A stretch of 64,000 bases of DNA from Podaxis mareebaensis (lineage: Eukaryota > Basidiomycota > Agaricomycetes > Agaricales > Agaricaceae). The notes under the pieces are model-generated. The model did no database searches. It saw only the letters and a list, made by a program, of their open reading frames with translations, and had not been told where the DNA came from. Shown piece after piece: positions 23,089 to 33,100 of the stretch. The DNA lies in assembly GCA_018524725.1 (NCBI GenBank), contig JAEUWP010000036.1, positions 114,340 to 178,339 on the forward strand, read 5' to 3'. The position numbers and the translations under genes are program-made. Numbering within the stretch: position 1 is the stretch's first letter; each line of letters opens with the position of its first letter.

Positions 23089-24957
23089 CTACCAATACCC
23101 CAACACGTCACCCATAGCAGACACCCATTTTCCCTCAACATGGTCAAAAAATCTCAACTCAACACCTTCAGCCATACGACGTCTCAACAGGGCCTCCTGC
23201 TTTTCACCGGCCGGTTGTGGTAGTCCCCAAAACTTAGTCACCATCAGAGCAACGTCCCGACCAGCACAACAACTAAGGAGCTCTTGGTTCTCGTAACGCG
23301 ACCAGTCTGAAATTTTCCCAAAAACCTTCAGGGATTCGTGCACGAGATCGAATTGACATGAAGGGCGACCAGCCGTGCCACCGCCACGAACATCATCCTG
23401 CATGAAATCCCGTGAGCGAGATTCAATCATGTCAACCAGACTCCTTATTGAATCCTGATGTAGTTCGAAACCCAAAAGAAGGGTTTGAAGGTTAGGACAA
23501 ATGATGGAAGCTCCCTCGAGATCCTCTGATGTTGGAACAGCCCCGTGCTGGGGAATCGTCAGCGATTCGAACAATCTACTGTCGGTCATCTCTTCGTCCG
23601 ACCCGACTATGAGAGTCTCCAGGGTTCTCCTAAAGAACTTGGACGTCACGAGTTCAAGGACCTGGCATGGCGTGATTGTGTACCCACGGAGCTCAAAGTA
23701 CTTGAGTTCGCATCCCGAGCGAGCCAAAAAAGCCATAAATGAATCCCGCAACTGTGACCAATGCGTCTCTTCCTCATATCCCAACAGAACCAAATTCTCA
23801 AGCTTTGGAAGTGCGACAATGTTGAAAAGGCAATTCAAGTAGTCTATCGAAAGTGTGCGTAGATTCGGATGGGTGAAGAGTGATGCCATGTCGACACCAG
23901 CGATAGCGGAGCCAGACCCCAAGATACTGTAATTGCCATCCATGGGCGACCGCCAGTACAACGAAAGTGTATGGAGCGTCGGAGTATTCTGGAGAATGGA
24001 GAGGCATAGGCGAAAGGAGACAGAACCCCTCAGGTGAAGGATTTGAAGCTTGGACCAACAAAGAGATGTCAAAGGCCCAGTTCCCATAATATTCAGACAA
24101 ACGTTGGAGATGAAGCATTCTAGGTGTTTGGAAGACTCCATGATACGGACAAAATGCGATCCTTCGTTGTGCAGGAGCCTCGGCCATCCTTGGACCTCCA
24201 TAGTCTTCAGATTCGGCACGACGAGTGTATCGGAAGATGACAGGAATGATGATGGAGTAGAACGTCTCGGTTCGGGGTAAACGATCTTGAAAGTGACAAT
24301 TCGAGGCGAAATCTGATTTATGAGGGTGCGGGAACGAGACTTTGACAGGAACTCTGCCCTGACGCGAAGCGTAATAGGGCTATCCTTGGAACGTGCAACG
24401 CACAATCCCATATATCGAATACCAGCATCAAGCGCAGCCGCAGACAAAGAATCAAGGCAACGGGATTTTGCCAAAATAATCGTTGACCACATTCTAGGTA
24501 TGTCCCCGACAAGTTGATACCAGCTCCGACAAACGCGCGTGAGGATAAAGGGGGCATGCTTCAAAGACGGATGCCGATCCCTTTCATATGGGAGGCAGTG
24601 GATGAAGATTTCTTCCATCAACTCCCGAGGAAGGCGTCTCCAAGGAGCAACTAACGAATCGATGGCAAGAATCACTTGAAGGAATTCTGCTTTCTCTCCG
24701 TTGAGTCCACCCCTCCTTTGCTCAACATCCCGAAGTCTACCTCTCAGCTTATTCATTTCCTCCCGGAGTCCGTGCGTTTCTTCGTCAAGTTCTTCAAGTT
24801 GGGAGTCTATGGCTTGAACTCTCCGCCTGAACAGCGTCGCGGTCGAGGCATGCCTGTGAGCGACCTCTTCCGTTGGTTGGTTGCCTTGCGTGATGGACAA
24901 GATCTCCGAGGCGGCTGTACGGACGTCGGTGAGTGTTACGCGTTCGGGGGTCGCCAT
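23089..24957 (-). CDS. F-box/leucine-rich-repeat protein (copy 1), intact
   Basis: Single-exon gene of 622 residues starting MATPERVTLTDVRTAASEI. The frame is open further upstream, but this Met matches the start of copy 2. Residues about 40-95 form a predicted coiled coil (RRRVQAIDSQLEELDEE...). The F-box-like domain spans about 108-160 (LPRELMEEIFIHCLP ... RVCRSWYQLVGDIPRMWSTI). The remainder is irregular leucine-rich repeats (LRTLSIDYL, LPKLENLVLLG). Such proteins are adaptor subunits of SCF ubiquitin ligases: the F-box binds Skp1 and the repeats pick the target. The family is hugely expanded in agaricomycetes and individual targets are unknown. It is a tandem paralogue of the gene at 26031-27914, with similarity extending into the upstream region. 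Confidence 0.9.
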   Translation of the reverse strand: MATPERVTLTDVRTAASEILSITQGNQPTEEVAHRHASTATLFRRRVQAIDSQLEELDEETHGLREEMNKLRGRLRDVEQRRGGLNGEKAEFLQVILAIDSLVAPWRRLPRELMEEIFIHCLPYERDRHPSLKHAPFILTRVCRSWYQLVGDIPRMWSTIILAKSRCLDSLSAAALDAGIRYMGLCVARSKDSPITLRVRAEFLSKSRSRTLINQISPRIVTFKIVYPEPRRSTPSSFLSSSDTLVVPNLKTMEVQGWPRLLHNEGSHFVRIMESSKHLECFISNVCLNIMGTGPLTSLCWSKLQILHLRGSVSFRLCLSILQNTPTLHTLSLYWRSPMDGNYSILGSGSAIAGVDMASLFTHPNLRTLSIDYLNCLFNIVALPKLENLVLLGYEEETHWSQLRDSFMAFLARSGCELKYFELRGYTITPCQVLELVTSKFFRRTLETLIVGSDEEMTDSRLFESLTIPQHGAVPTSEDLEGASIICPNLQTLLLGFELHQDSIRSLVDMIESRSRDFMQDDVRGGGTAGRPSCQFDLVHESLKVFGKISDWSRYENQELLSCCAGRDVALMVTKFWGLPQPAGEKQEALLRRRMAEGVELRFFDHVEGKWVSAMGDVLGYW

Positions 24958-25148
24958 TGGGGGGGGTTTCAGAGCAACGAAAAACGGCGAAGGTGGCAGG
25001 TGGCTGGTTATTGATATGATTGAAGATTGGTCGCCTTCAGAGTCAGACTTAAGTTGGTGTGTCTTTCCTGACGTCCTCGACGACGACACCAAGTGCAGAT
25101 CTCTCTTCTATTCCCACCACCATCTTCACCGATTTCCCACGGTGAACA

Positions 25149-25240
25149 TGAGCACAGGCTCCTCAGGAGAACCGCCTGGTGGACACCAGCTCCCTAATAT
25201 ACCAGCATTCCCCACTCCTGGAAAGCGCCGGCACGAGCAG
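25149..25240 (+). pseudogene. possible 5' fragment of an unknown gene
   Basis: ATG at 25149 opens a frame reading MSTGSSGEPPGGHQLPNIPA and on to GKRRHEQ, with gene-like composition. The frame then runs into reversed F-box sequence at about 25240. It may be the start of a gene whose body was lost when the F-box fragment arrived, or chance. I do not recognise it. Confidence 0.25.
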
Positions 25241-25840
25241 GTCTTGAAAAATCTCAACTCAGCACCTCCAGTTGTGGTAACCCCCCAGCCGTAGCCGTCA
25301 TCAGAACAACGCCCCGACTAACGCAACAGGTACGGAACTCTTCGTCCTCGCAAATCGACCAATCTGAGAAAATCTTCAGAGGAGAAATCTGGTTTATGAG
25401 GGTACAGCAGCGAGACTTTAACAGGAACTCTGCCCTGACGCGAAGCGTAACGGGGCTTTCCTTGGAACGTGAATGCACAACCCCAGATATCGGATACCAG
25501 TGTCGAGCGCAGCCGCAGACAAAGAATCAAAGTAACTGGAATTTGTCAGGGTAATTGTTGACCACATTCTGGGCATGTCGCGAACAAGCCGCTACCAGCT
25601 CCGACAAAAGCACGTGAGGATAAAGGGGGCACGATTCAAAGACGGAACCCGATCTCTTTCATACGGGAGGCAGTGGATGAAGATTCCTTCCATCACGTCC
25701 CGGGGAAGGCGTTTCCAAGGAGCAGCCAACGAATTAATGGCAAGAATCCATTGGAGAAATTCTGCTTTCTCTTGTTCGAGCTCATCACTCCTCTGCTCAA
25801 CAACCCGATGTCTATCTCCCAGCTGGTCCATTCATCCATC
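25241..25840 (-). pseudogene. F-box gene fragment with internal deletion
   Basis: The N-terminal part (coiled coil and F-box: RLPRDVMEGIFIHCLPYERD) lies at 25592-25831. Three-frame similarity continues to 25254 and then jumps from the LINQISP segment straight to the C-terminal segment (IFSDWSICEDEE ... VVLM), so about 300 codons of the repeat region are missing. Frameshifts and lack of the central domain make it non-functional. It lies between the two intact tandem copies and derives from the same family. Confidence 0.8.
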
Positions 25841-26000
25841 TATCAAAGCAGGAAAATATCTTCTACAGACAACCATTTACTAACTCTATCGAAGTCAACG
25901 CCCACCGGTAAGTATTTTCTCAATGCTTCTTTCTACCCCGCATGCGGCGTACTTGACGGGTCTTCTGTATTATACTTTACTACCACAAGTCCCTAATCTT
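25841..26000 (-). pseudogene. 3'-end remnant of another F-box copy
   Basis: About 150 bp resemble the 3' end of the disrupted F-box gene at 28229-28390, sharing blocks such as ACTTGACGGG(T/C)CTTCTGTAT and ATACTTTAC(T/C). It is a short decayed remnant next to the fragment at 25241-25840. Confidence 0.65.
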
Positions 26001-26030
26001 ACGCCATAGTCATATGCACAACCTAGTAAT

Positions 26031-27914
26031 CTACCAATACTCTAACACATCACCCGCGGCAGATACCCATCTCCCTTTAACCCCGTTAAAAAACCTCAGC
26101 TCAGCACCTTCAGCCATATAACATCTCAACAGGGCTTTCTGTTTTTCATCGGCCGGTCGTGGTGGTCCCGAAACCGAAATCCCCATCAGAACAACGCCCC
26201 GACCAGTGCAACAACTAAGAAGCTCTTCGTCCTCGCCAATCGACCACTCTAAGTATTTCCCAAAAATTTTCAGAGGTTTGTGCACGAGATCGAATCGGCT
26301 CGAAGGGCAACGAGCTATATCACCGCCACGAGCGTCGCCCCGAATAAAATCCCTTGAGCGAGATTCAATCATGTCAATCAGACTCTTTACTGAATCCTGA
26401 TCCAGCTCGAGACCCCAAATAAGAGTTTGAAGACTAGGGCAGATGACGGAAGCTCCTTCGAGATCCTCCGATGCTGGAACAGCCCCGTGTTGAGGGATCG
26501 TCAACGATTTGAACAATTCATCGCCGCCAGTCATCTCTTCATCCAACCGGACTATGAGAGTCTCCAGGGTTCTCCTAAAGAACTTGGATGTCACAAGTTC
26601 AAGGACCTGGCATGGCGTGATTGTGTACCCACAGAGCTCAAAGTATTTGAGTTCGCATCCAGAGCGAGTCAAAAAAGCCATGAACAGATCCCGCGACTGT
26701 GACCAATCCGCCTCTTCCTTGTATCCCGACAGAACCAAATTCTCAAGCTTTGGAAGCGTGACAATGCCGAAGAAATGGCTCAAGTGATCGCTTTGGCCTA
26801 TTGAAAGGGTGCGTAGATTCGGATGGGTGAGGGGTGACACCGCATTGACACCAGCCATAGCGGATTTGGGCTCCGAGTTGTTGGAATGGCGATCCATGAG
26901 CGACGGTCGGCACAACGAAAATGTATGAAGCGTCAGGGTACTCCGAAGAATGAAGAGGCATAGGTGGAAGGAGACGAAGCTCCCTAGGTGAAGGATTTGA
27001 AGTTTGGACCAATAGTGAACCGTCAAAGGCCCGCTTTCCATAAAGTTCGGACCGGCGTTGTAGATGAAGCATTCTAGGTGTTTAGAAGACTCCATGATAT
27101 GGACAATATGCGATCCTTCGTTGTGCGGGAGGCTCGGTCCTCCTTCGACCTCCATAGTCTTCAGATTCTGCATGACAAGTGAACCGGAAGATGATGACAA
27201 GAATGATGATGGAGTAGACCGGTTCATTTTGGGATAAACGATCTTGAAAGTGATAATTCGAGGAGAAACCTGATTTATGAGGGTGCGGGAACGAGACTTT
27301 GACAGGAACTCTGCCCTGACGCGAAGCGTAATAGGGCTTTCCTTGGAACGTGCAATGCACAACCCCAGATATCGAATACCAGCATCAAGCGCAGCCGCAG
27401 ATAAAGAATTAAAGTAATTGGAACTTGCCAGAACGATCGTTGACCACATTCTAGGCATGTCCCTGGCAAGTTGATACCAGCTCCGACAAACGCGGGTAAG
27501 GAGAAAGGGAGCATGCTTCAAAGACGGAACACGATCTCTTTCATACGGGAGGCAGTAGGTGAAGATTTCTTCCATCAGGTCCCGAGGAAGGTGTTTCCAA
27601 GGAGCAACCAATGAATCGATGGCAAGAATCCCTTGGAGGAATTCTACTCTCTCTCGTTCAAGCTCATCACTCCTCTGTTCAACATCCCGAAGTCTACCTC
27701 TCAGCCGGTCCATTTCCTCCTCGAGTCTCTCCCTTTCTTCGTCGAGTCCGTCAAGTTGGGAGCCTATGGCTTGAACTTTCTGCCTGAACAGCGTTGCGGT
27801 CGAGGCATACCTGTGAGCGGCCTCTTCCGTTGGTTGGTTGTCTCGCGTCATGGACACAATCTCCGAGGTGGTTGTACGGACATCCGTGAGTGTTACACGT
27901 CCGGGGATTGCCAT
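26031..27914 (-). CDS. F-box/leucine-rich-repeat protein (copy 2), intact
   Basis: Single open frame of 627 residues beginning MAIPGRVTLTDVRTTTSEIV. Layout matches copy 1: coiled coil at about 45-95 (QKVQAIGSQLDGLDEERERL), F-box at about 108-160 (LPRDLMEEIFTYCLP ... RVCRSWYQLARDMPRMWSTI), then leucine-rich repeats ending GRWVSAAGDVLEYW. Copies 1 and 2 are close at both DNA and protein level and share upstream sequence, so they are a recent tandem duplication. Divergence is greatest in the repeat region, where substrate contacts would lie. Predicted role is a substrate receptor of a Skp1-cullin-F-box ligase; the target is unknown. Confidence 0.9.
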   Translation of the reverse strand: MAIPGRVTLTDVRTTTSEIVSMTRDNQPTEEAAHRYASTATLFRQKVQAIGSQLDGLDEERERLEEEMDRLRGRLRDVEQRSDELERERVEFLQGILAIDSLVAPWKHLPRDLMEEIFTYCLPYERDRVPSLKHAPFLLTRVCRSWYQLARDMPRMWSTIVLASSNYFNSLSAAALDAGIRYLGLCIARSKESPITLRVRAEFLSKSRSRTLINQVSPRIITFKIVYPKMNRSTPSSFLSSSSGSLVMQNLKTMEVEGGPSLPHNEGSHIVHIMESSKHLECFIYNAGPNFMESGPLTVHYWSKLQILHLGSFVSFHLCLFILRSTLTLHTFSLCRPSLMDRHSNNSEPKSAMAGVNAVSPLTHPNLRTLSIGQSDHLSHFFGIVTLPKLENLVLSGYKEEADWSQSRDLFMAFLTRSGCELKYFELCGYTITPCQVLELVTSKFFRRTLETLIVRLDEEMTGGDELFKSLTIPQHGAVPASEDLEGASVICPSLQTLIWGLELDQDSVKSLIDMIESRSRDFIRGDARGGDIARCPSSRFDLVHKPLKIFGKYLEWSIGEDEELLSCCTGRGVVLMGISVSGPPRPADEKQKALLRCYMAEGAELRFFNGVKGRWVSAAGDVLEYW

Positions 27915-28228
27915 TGGGGGGAGGAGGTTTCAGAGCAACGAAGAACGACGATGGCTGTTGGTGGCTGGTTATTGATGCCAGACTTACGTACCTACTAGGG
28001 GGTGTCTTCTGATGTCTTCCCTGGTGCCTTCGACGATGACACCACGTGAGAACCTCATAAGGCAGCCCCAACTGTTGCCGCCCGTGTAACGTTAAACGGT
28101 GAAAAGATTGACTCCGAACTAAATCAAGGGTAAAGTTTCTAGGCACTTTCTATATATTATTCCCCCCAGTGGTGTCGGAAACAGCGACCTGCGTCTATCA
28201 TTATAACAACCAAATCTACACCCATCTA
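27915..28228. promoter_or_regulatory. upstream region of F-box copy 2
   Basis: The part nearest the ATG (about 27915-28060) resembles the region just upstream of copy 1 (about 24958-25100), so the duplication included 5' regulatory sequence. The rest shows no recognisable feature. Confidence 0.5.
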
Positions 28229-29870
28229 TCAAGCCCGGAACATATCCTCCACAGACAACCATTTCTCGATTCTGTGCCGAAATAATCTCAGGTCAACGCC
28301 CGCCGATAAATGTTTCCTCAACGCTTCTCTCTGCCCCGCATCCAGCATACTTGACGGGCCTTCTGTATTATACTTTACCGCCACAAGTCCCCGATCACAC
28401 AATATCCCCAGACTCCGAGTCAAACCCGGCACATTATCCTCTCAACGGCGAGGAATTCCGAGGAGCTTGAGGGACTTTAGGTTGACGCCTCTCCCTTGAA
28501 AGGTGTCGAGATGAGACAGAAGCATCTTCATCAACCTGCGAGCGGATGGCAAGTTCACATGAAAATCCAGAATGAGAATCTGTAGTTTAGGGCACAGAAT
28601 GGACGATCCATTCCGAATTGGCTCAGGAGCTAAATCCGAGGCGTGGAGGGCACCGTCAGCGACTCAAAGAAGCCATCTTCGAGCACGAGTCCCATTTTCT
28701 GAGCTGGCCAAACAATGAGGGTTTCGAGGCTCTCTCTGCAAGAAGGGAGTGTAATATATTCAAGAAGTTGATGATCGAGAATGTATTGACGATGGAGCTC
28801 GAGGTGTATGAGTTGGCACTGTGAACATTCCAGGAAACGGACGAAGATATCGTGTGACCATTCATTAAAACCGTCTCCAGCAAGAACTAGGTTCTGAAGA
28901 TTTGGAAGTGTGAGGAGATCGAGCAACCTTTCAGGGCGCATGGCGTTATATCTCAGGGAGTGTGCAAAGATTTGAGTGGGTCAATGGATCAAATGTGTCG
29001 GGCCTCATGACCGCGACCATGAGTTTCGGATTGTGGATCAGTGCACAGCCGAAGTCGGTCAAGGAGAGCTGTCGGAGCGCAGGACTGCAGCGCAATATGA
29101 ATAGGCAAAGGGGCAAGGAGACGGATTCCTGCAGATGGAGGACCTCGAGTTTGGACCAGTGACTGAGGACAGGAGGCATCGCCTGCAACAAACCGTTGAA
29201 ACAAGCATAGGTAATGGACCTGATATCCAGAGAAGATCTGATCATGTGCGCAAACAGCGACCGGTCGTCCGTAGGAACTGCCCAAAACTGGTTCAACTTG
29301 TCAAGCTCAAAACCCCTGAGCATCGGTAAGGCGAGCTGGTGTGAAGGCGGCAGAGAGATGCCATTGGCGTCCATTGGATACCTAACAGCGAGATGGATAA
29401 TCCTGTGAGCAACCTGTTTGATGAGGGCAAACGATAGGGAATCCAATAAGAATTCCGCCCTGACATAGAGCTTGATCGGGACATTGTTGGAACGGGAGAT
29501 ACAGGTTTCCAAGTGTCGAATCCCGGCTTTGAGCTTGGGAATTGGTAGTTTTGAGCGATTGGCTGAGGTCAGGATAACTGTCGACCACATCTGAGGCATC
29601 CCCTTCGTAGTTTGATACCAACGCCAGCAGACGCCACTCAAGAGGGATACCCTCGTACTGCCTTCAGGTATTCCGTCACTTGTTCGTGTATGACATGAGG
29701 TAGCTGAAGACTTCCTCCATCGCATCTATCGGAAGACGTTGTGCAGGAGAGGTCAATGACTCGATCGCAGATATCCCAGTTTGCAATTGCTTCCTCCAGG
29801 CATCCAGCTCCCGAATTTTCTGGCTGAATTGGGATAACACCTCTCCCCGCTTGTTCATCTCCAACGGATG
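28229..29870 (-). pseudogene. F-box gene (copy 3), 3' part, split by a gypsy element
   Basis: From the right, the frame resumes directly after the LTR with PLEMNKRGEVLSQFSQKIREL, the F-box (LPIDAMEEVFSYLMSY), then repeat-type sequence (CWRWYQTTKGMPQMWSTVIL; LPNLQNLVLAGDGF) and a C-terminal segment (VDLRLFRHRIEKWLSVEDMF). The 5' end lies 7.8 kb away at 37705-37878, beyond the retroelement. Independent lesions exist: the frame is broken just after the F-box near 29680, and a 1-nt shift occurs near 28955 where the frame passes from LCTL to SLRYNAMRPERLLDLL. The gene was therefore dead or died after the insertion. Confidence 0.85.
29866..29870. repeat. target-site duplication of the gypsy element, left copy
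   Basis: GGATG at 29866-29870 is repeated at 37700-37704 on the other side of the element. Removing the element with one copy rejoins the F-box frame through IEQHPLEMNKRGE. Confidence 0.9.
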
Positions 29871-30104
29871 TGGAAAGGCCGTCGTCTTTGTGCGTGCGAG
29901 AGAGGGGGAGAATACGGATATGACGGCCTCACTAATCAAAAGAGGGGGAAACGGAAGAATACGCAGGACTTGAGATACTATTGAGGTCGTATCCGGAAGT
30001 AAGTTACAAACGTTCCTCTCCAACTCGCTCTTTTATCCTCTTCCTAATTTAGAATATCCCATATCAATACCAAACACATCTTCTGGTGTAAGCCGTAGCT
30101 TACA
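29871..30104 (-). repeat. gypsy 3' LTR
   Basis: 234 bp, differing from the 5' LTR only around a short G-run near 29941 as far as I can see. It keeps about 13 CpG dinucleotides, unlike the internal region. Confidence 0.9.
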
Positions 30105-30119
30105 CTCCTCCCTTCCCTA
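30105..30119 (-). promoter_or_regulatory. polypurine tract of the gypsy element
   Basis: On the minus strand AGGGAAGGGAGGAG lies directly before the 3' LTR and fixes the orientation of the element. Confidence 0.75.
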
Positions 30120-33100
30120 TGAAAATTGGTTTCTATCTCTCCTTTCCCAAACATCCAAGGCTTCGTTGTCCTTTAGCATCTTCCCAGGTAGCCACTCGTC
30201 GTCTGAGGCATCAAATCCTTTCCACCGTATGAGGTATTGTTTCCCTCTCCCTTGCATTCTTTCGTCGATTATCTTCTCAATTACATGTTCCCATTCTCCG
30301 TCTGTGGTGAGGATGGGGCCTGGTCTTTCTTGACGGCGTGATGGATACGAAATATCGTCATTTGGAATGAAAGGCTTGAGTTGAGATATGTGGAATGTGG
30401 GATGAATCTTTGTGGAGGGGGGTAAGGCAAGTGTATATGATGATGTTTCGGGATGTGCTTTCGTGATCTCGAAAGGGCCATCATAGCGCAGCATGAACTT
30501 CACGACCCTTCCTGACCCTTTTTGAACATAATCTTTCCTCCGGTTTGCTGTGTTAAGCCAAACTTTGTCCCCAATCTTAAAGTGAGGATCTTCGTCTCGG
30601 TACTCATTGGCATAGTGTGTTTGTGTGATCTTGGCTGCGAGTAGGTTATCCTGCGCCTCATGCACGTGTGAGTGTATTGACTGTATCAGTTCGCATGCCG
30701 CTTTCAGTGCATCATCCATGGATTTACGTGGTACAGTTGGTGGTGAAGGAATGACACGCGGAGACAATCCAGTCTTTAGCTGGAATCCAGAGAGGTTGGT
30801 AGAGGCATTGACAGAGTTCATTAAGCAGAACCGGATGCGGTGAAGAGGCAGAAAGTGGGCGCAGTGAAGGGTTAAGAGGATAACTATCAAAAACTAGTAT
30901 TGATCTTTTATGGGTAACCGTAAAAAAGGGGGGGTGAAATGCTATCAATGATAATGATGCGCAAAAGAGGGTTTTCTGCATGAAAGGCGAGTTCGTGGGG
31001 AGGTTATTCAGAAAAGAGGAGATTCGCTAAAAAGGGGGAACTAGCTAACGCCGCACAGAAGGATGAAGGTGTTTGAATAGAAAGGAGGATGGAGTAACTA
31101 CAAAGACTAACTATCGTTCTGTCGACCTTTGGTGAACTGCCGCTATGCTTTCAACACAGCCGTTCCACTTAACTTCGAATCTAACTAAACACAACTGCTC
31201 TGTAAGCAGCCCCTTTTATTTAGCTAGCAACCGAAAACACACTGTCTTGCACCTAAGATGCCTTGCACCTTGATACAACGTCCAATATATTCTCTGTTTA
31301 AGGTTCCCTCTATGAAACCCGAGGTCTTTTTCTTAGTCAAGTGTCCCAGGGACAACGTCTGATAACTGCGTTCCTCTAGTTCTCTGAAGGTTCGTCCTTA
31401 GACTGTGTCGCACACAATAGATAATCGCTTAACACGATCCTCTAGTCGCAGCGCTTTAGCCAGGGGGTCCCTTGCCTAGCACTCCCAACTGAGGCATTTA
31501 TATATTGTTCAGGACAGGTACATGAGTAAGACGAAATGCATAACATACTACGGATAATTCGGACACGGGATACAAACTCAGGGAAAAGACACATTAGACA
31601 TTAGTAAAGTACTTGTGGGTCCATGCGGTTCCCTTGACCCAATTAGGTATTTTCTTCTGATGCTGCTGAGCTCCATGTGCTTTCTGCTCGGCTCAGCTTT
31701 CCATACAGGGGCTGTCTGGTTCCTTCTTGTTGATCCGTCCCTGAACACCATGTGGGTGTCAGCCCGGTGCTTCTATTCCGGTTCCTGTCTCTGTTCACTC
31801 CATCCTTCATGATCGGCTAACTCTTTGAGAGGACACACTCCGCTAAGCTAGGCACCTTGTGGACTCTGTTCCCTTCAACTGACCCTGAAGAGGGGATCTT
31901 AGCTCGTGAGACCCTGCTTCCCGGCATTTACAACCTACGTTTTGCCCTGACATTACCACTGATCATAGGATCTACGTATGTTACCGCCACTTCAGCTAAG
32001 TACACACGTTCTTCCATAGTCGCAGCTAGTCAGTCATCAGGAAGGATAGTGGGGTCTTTATAGCTAGATCTCTTTTGGATGCTGGTGGGCGTCACTAATT
32101 CCTTAGGCTTTGCTGAGTAGGGTGACTCTTGCCCTCCCTAACCAAAGTACTAGCTTTTTAGCTATGTTTGAATGTTATTCGGTAGGATTCAGGCTTAGAT
32201 TGGCCTGGGCCGTAACAGTGGGGAAGCGCCTTGACCCAGCCTTTCTGGTTACAATCCACAAAGAAATGTAAGCACTGGACGACTGTCTTGTTTGTGCGTT
32301 CTGAGGCCCTGTCTGTCTGAGGGTGGTAAGCTGATGAAACCAGTTGCTTAATCCCAAGGATTTGAGTGAGTGTGGACCAGAACTTGGATGTGAATCGACA
32401 GTCACGATCAGAGATGATTTCAGAGGGGCACCCGTTGTCACAGACCCAGTGATCAAAGAACAGTTGCGCAAATTCTTCCGCTGACACAGTTGTTTGACAG
32501 GGAATGAGTTTGATGTCTGCCCCCAGTCGGTCTGTGATAGTAGCAAGATAATCGAAGCCATCATCTTCTGGAAGTGGTCCTATGAAGTCGATCACCACAG
32601 ATGTGAAACATTCATCTGGTACCGCCAGGGGGTGAAGTGGTCCCATTGGTCATGATGTGCGTGATTTGTTATGTTGGCATTCCACATAGGATGGTATGTA
32701 AGCCTTCTCGAGATCCATCTTCATGTTAGGCCAGTAGAATGAGCACCAGAGGTTGGCATATGTTTTGTCAATACCGAAATGACCTAGTTGATCATGTGCG
32801 AGATAAAAAAGTTGTTCACATAGGGAGTTATGATTGGGGATGAGAATGCGATCCTCAACAAAAAGAAGGCCATCTTTTTCTCAAAAGTGGAGGTTCATGT
32901 TGCTTCCCACCTTGATGGCCTCCCGAACTTTGGAGACAAAAGGATCTGCATCATATCCTTTCTTGATCTCCTCCAGAAGAGTAGGTTCATAGGACAGTTT
33001 AAGGGCATTCACAATAACAGAAGACCAATGTGGAGGGGCCATGATTCCTTCTGTAATGATGTCCGAGGATTCCAAGAGGAAGGTGGCAGCTATCATCATG

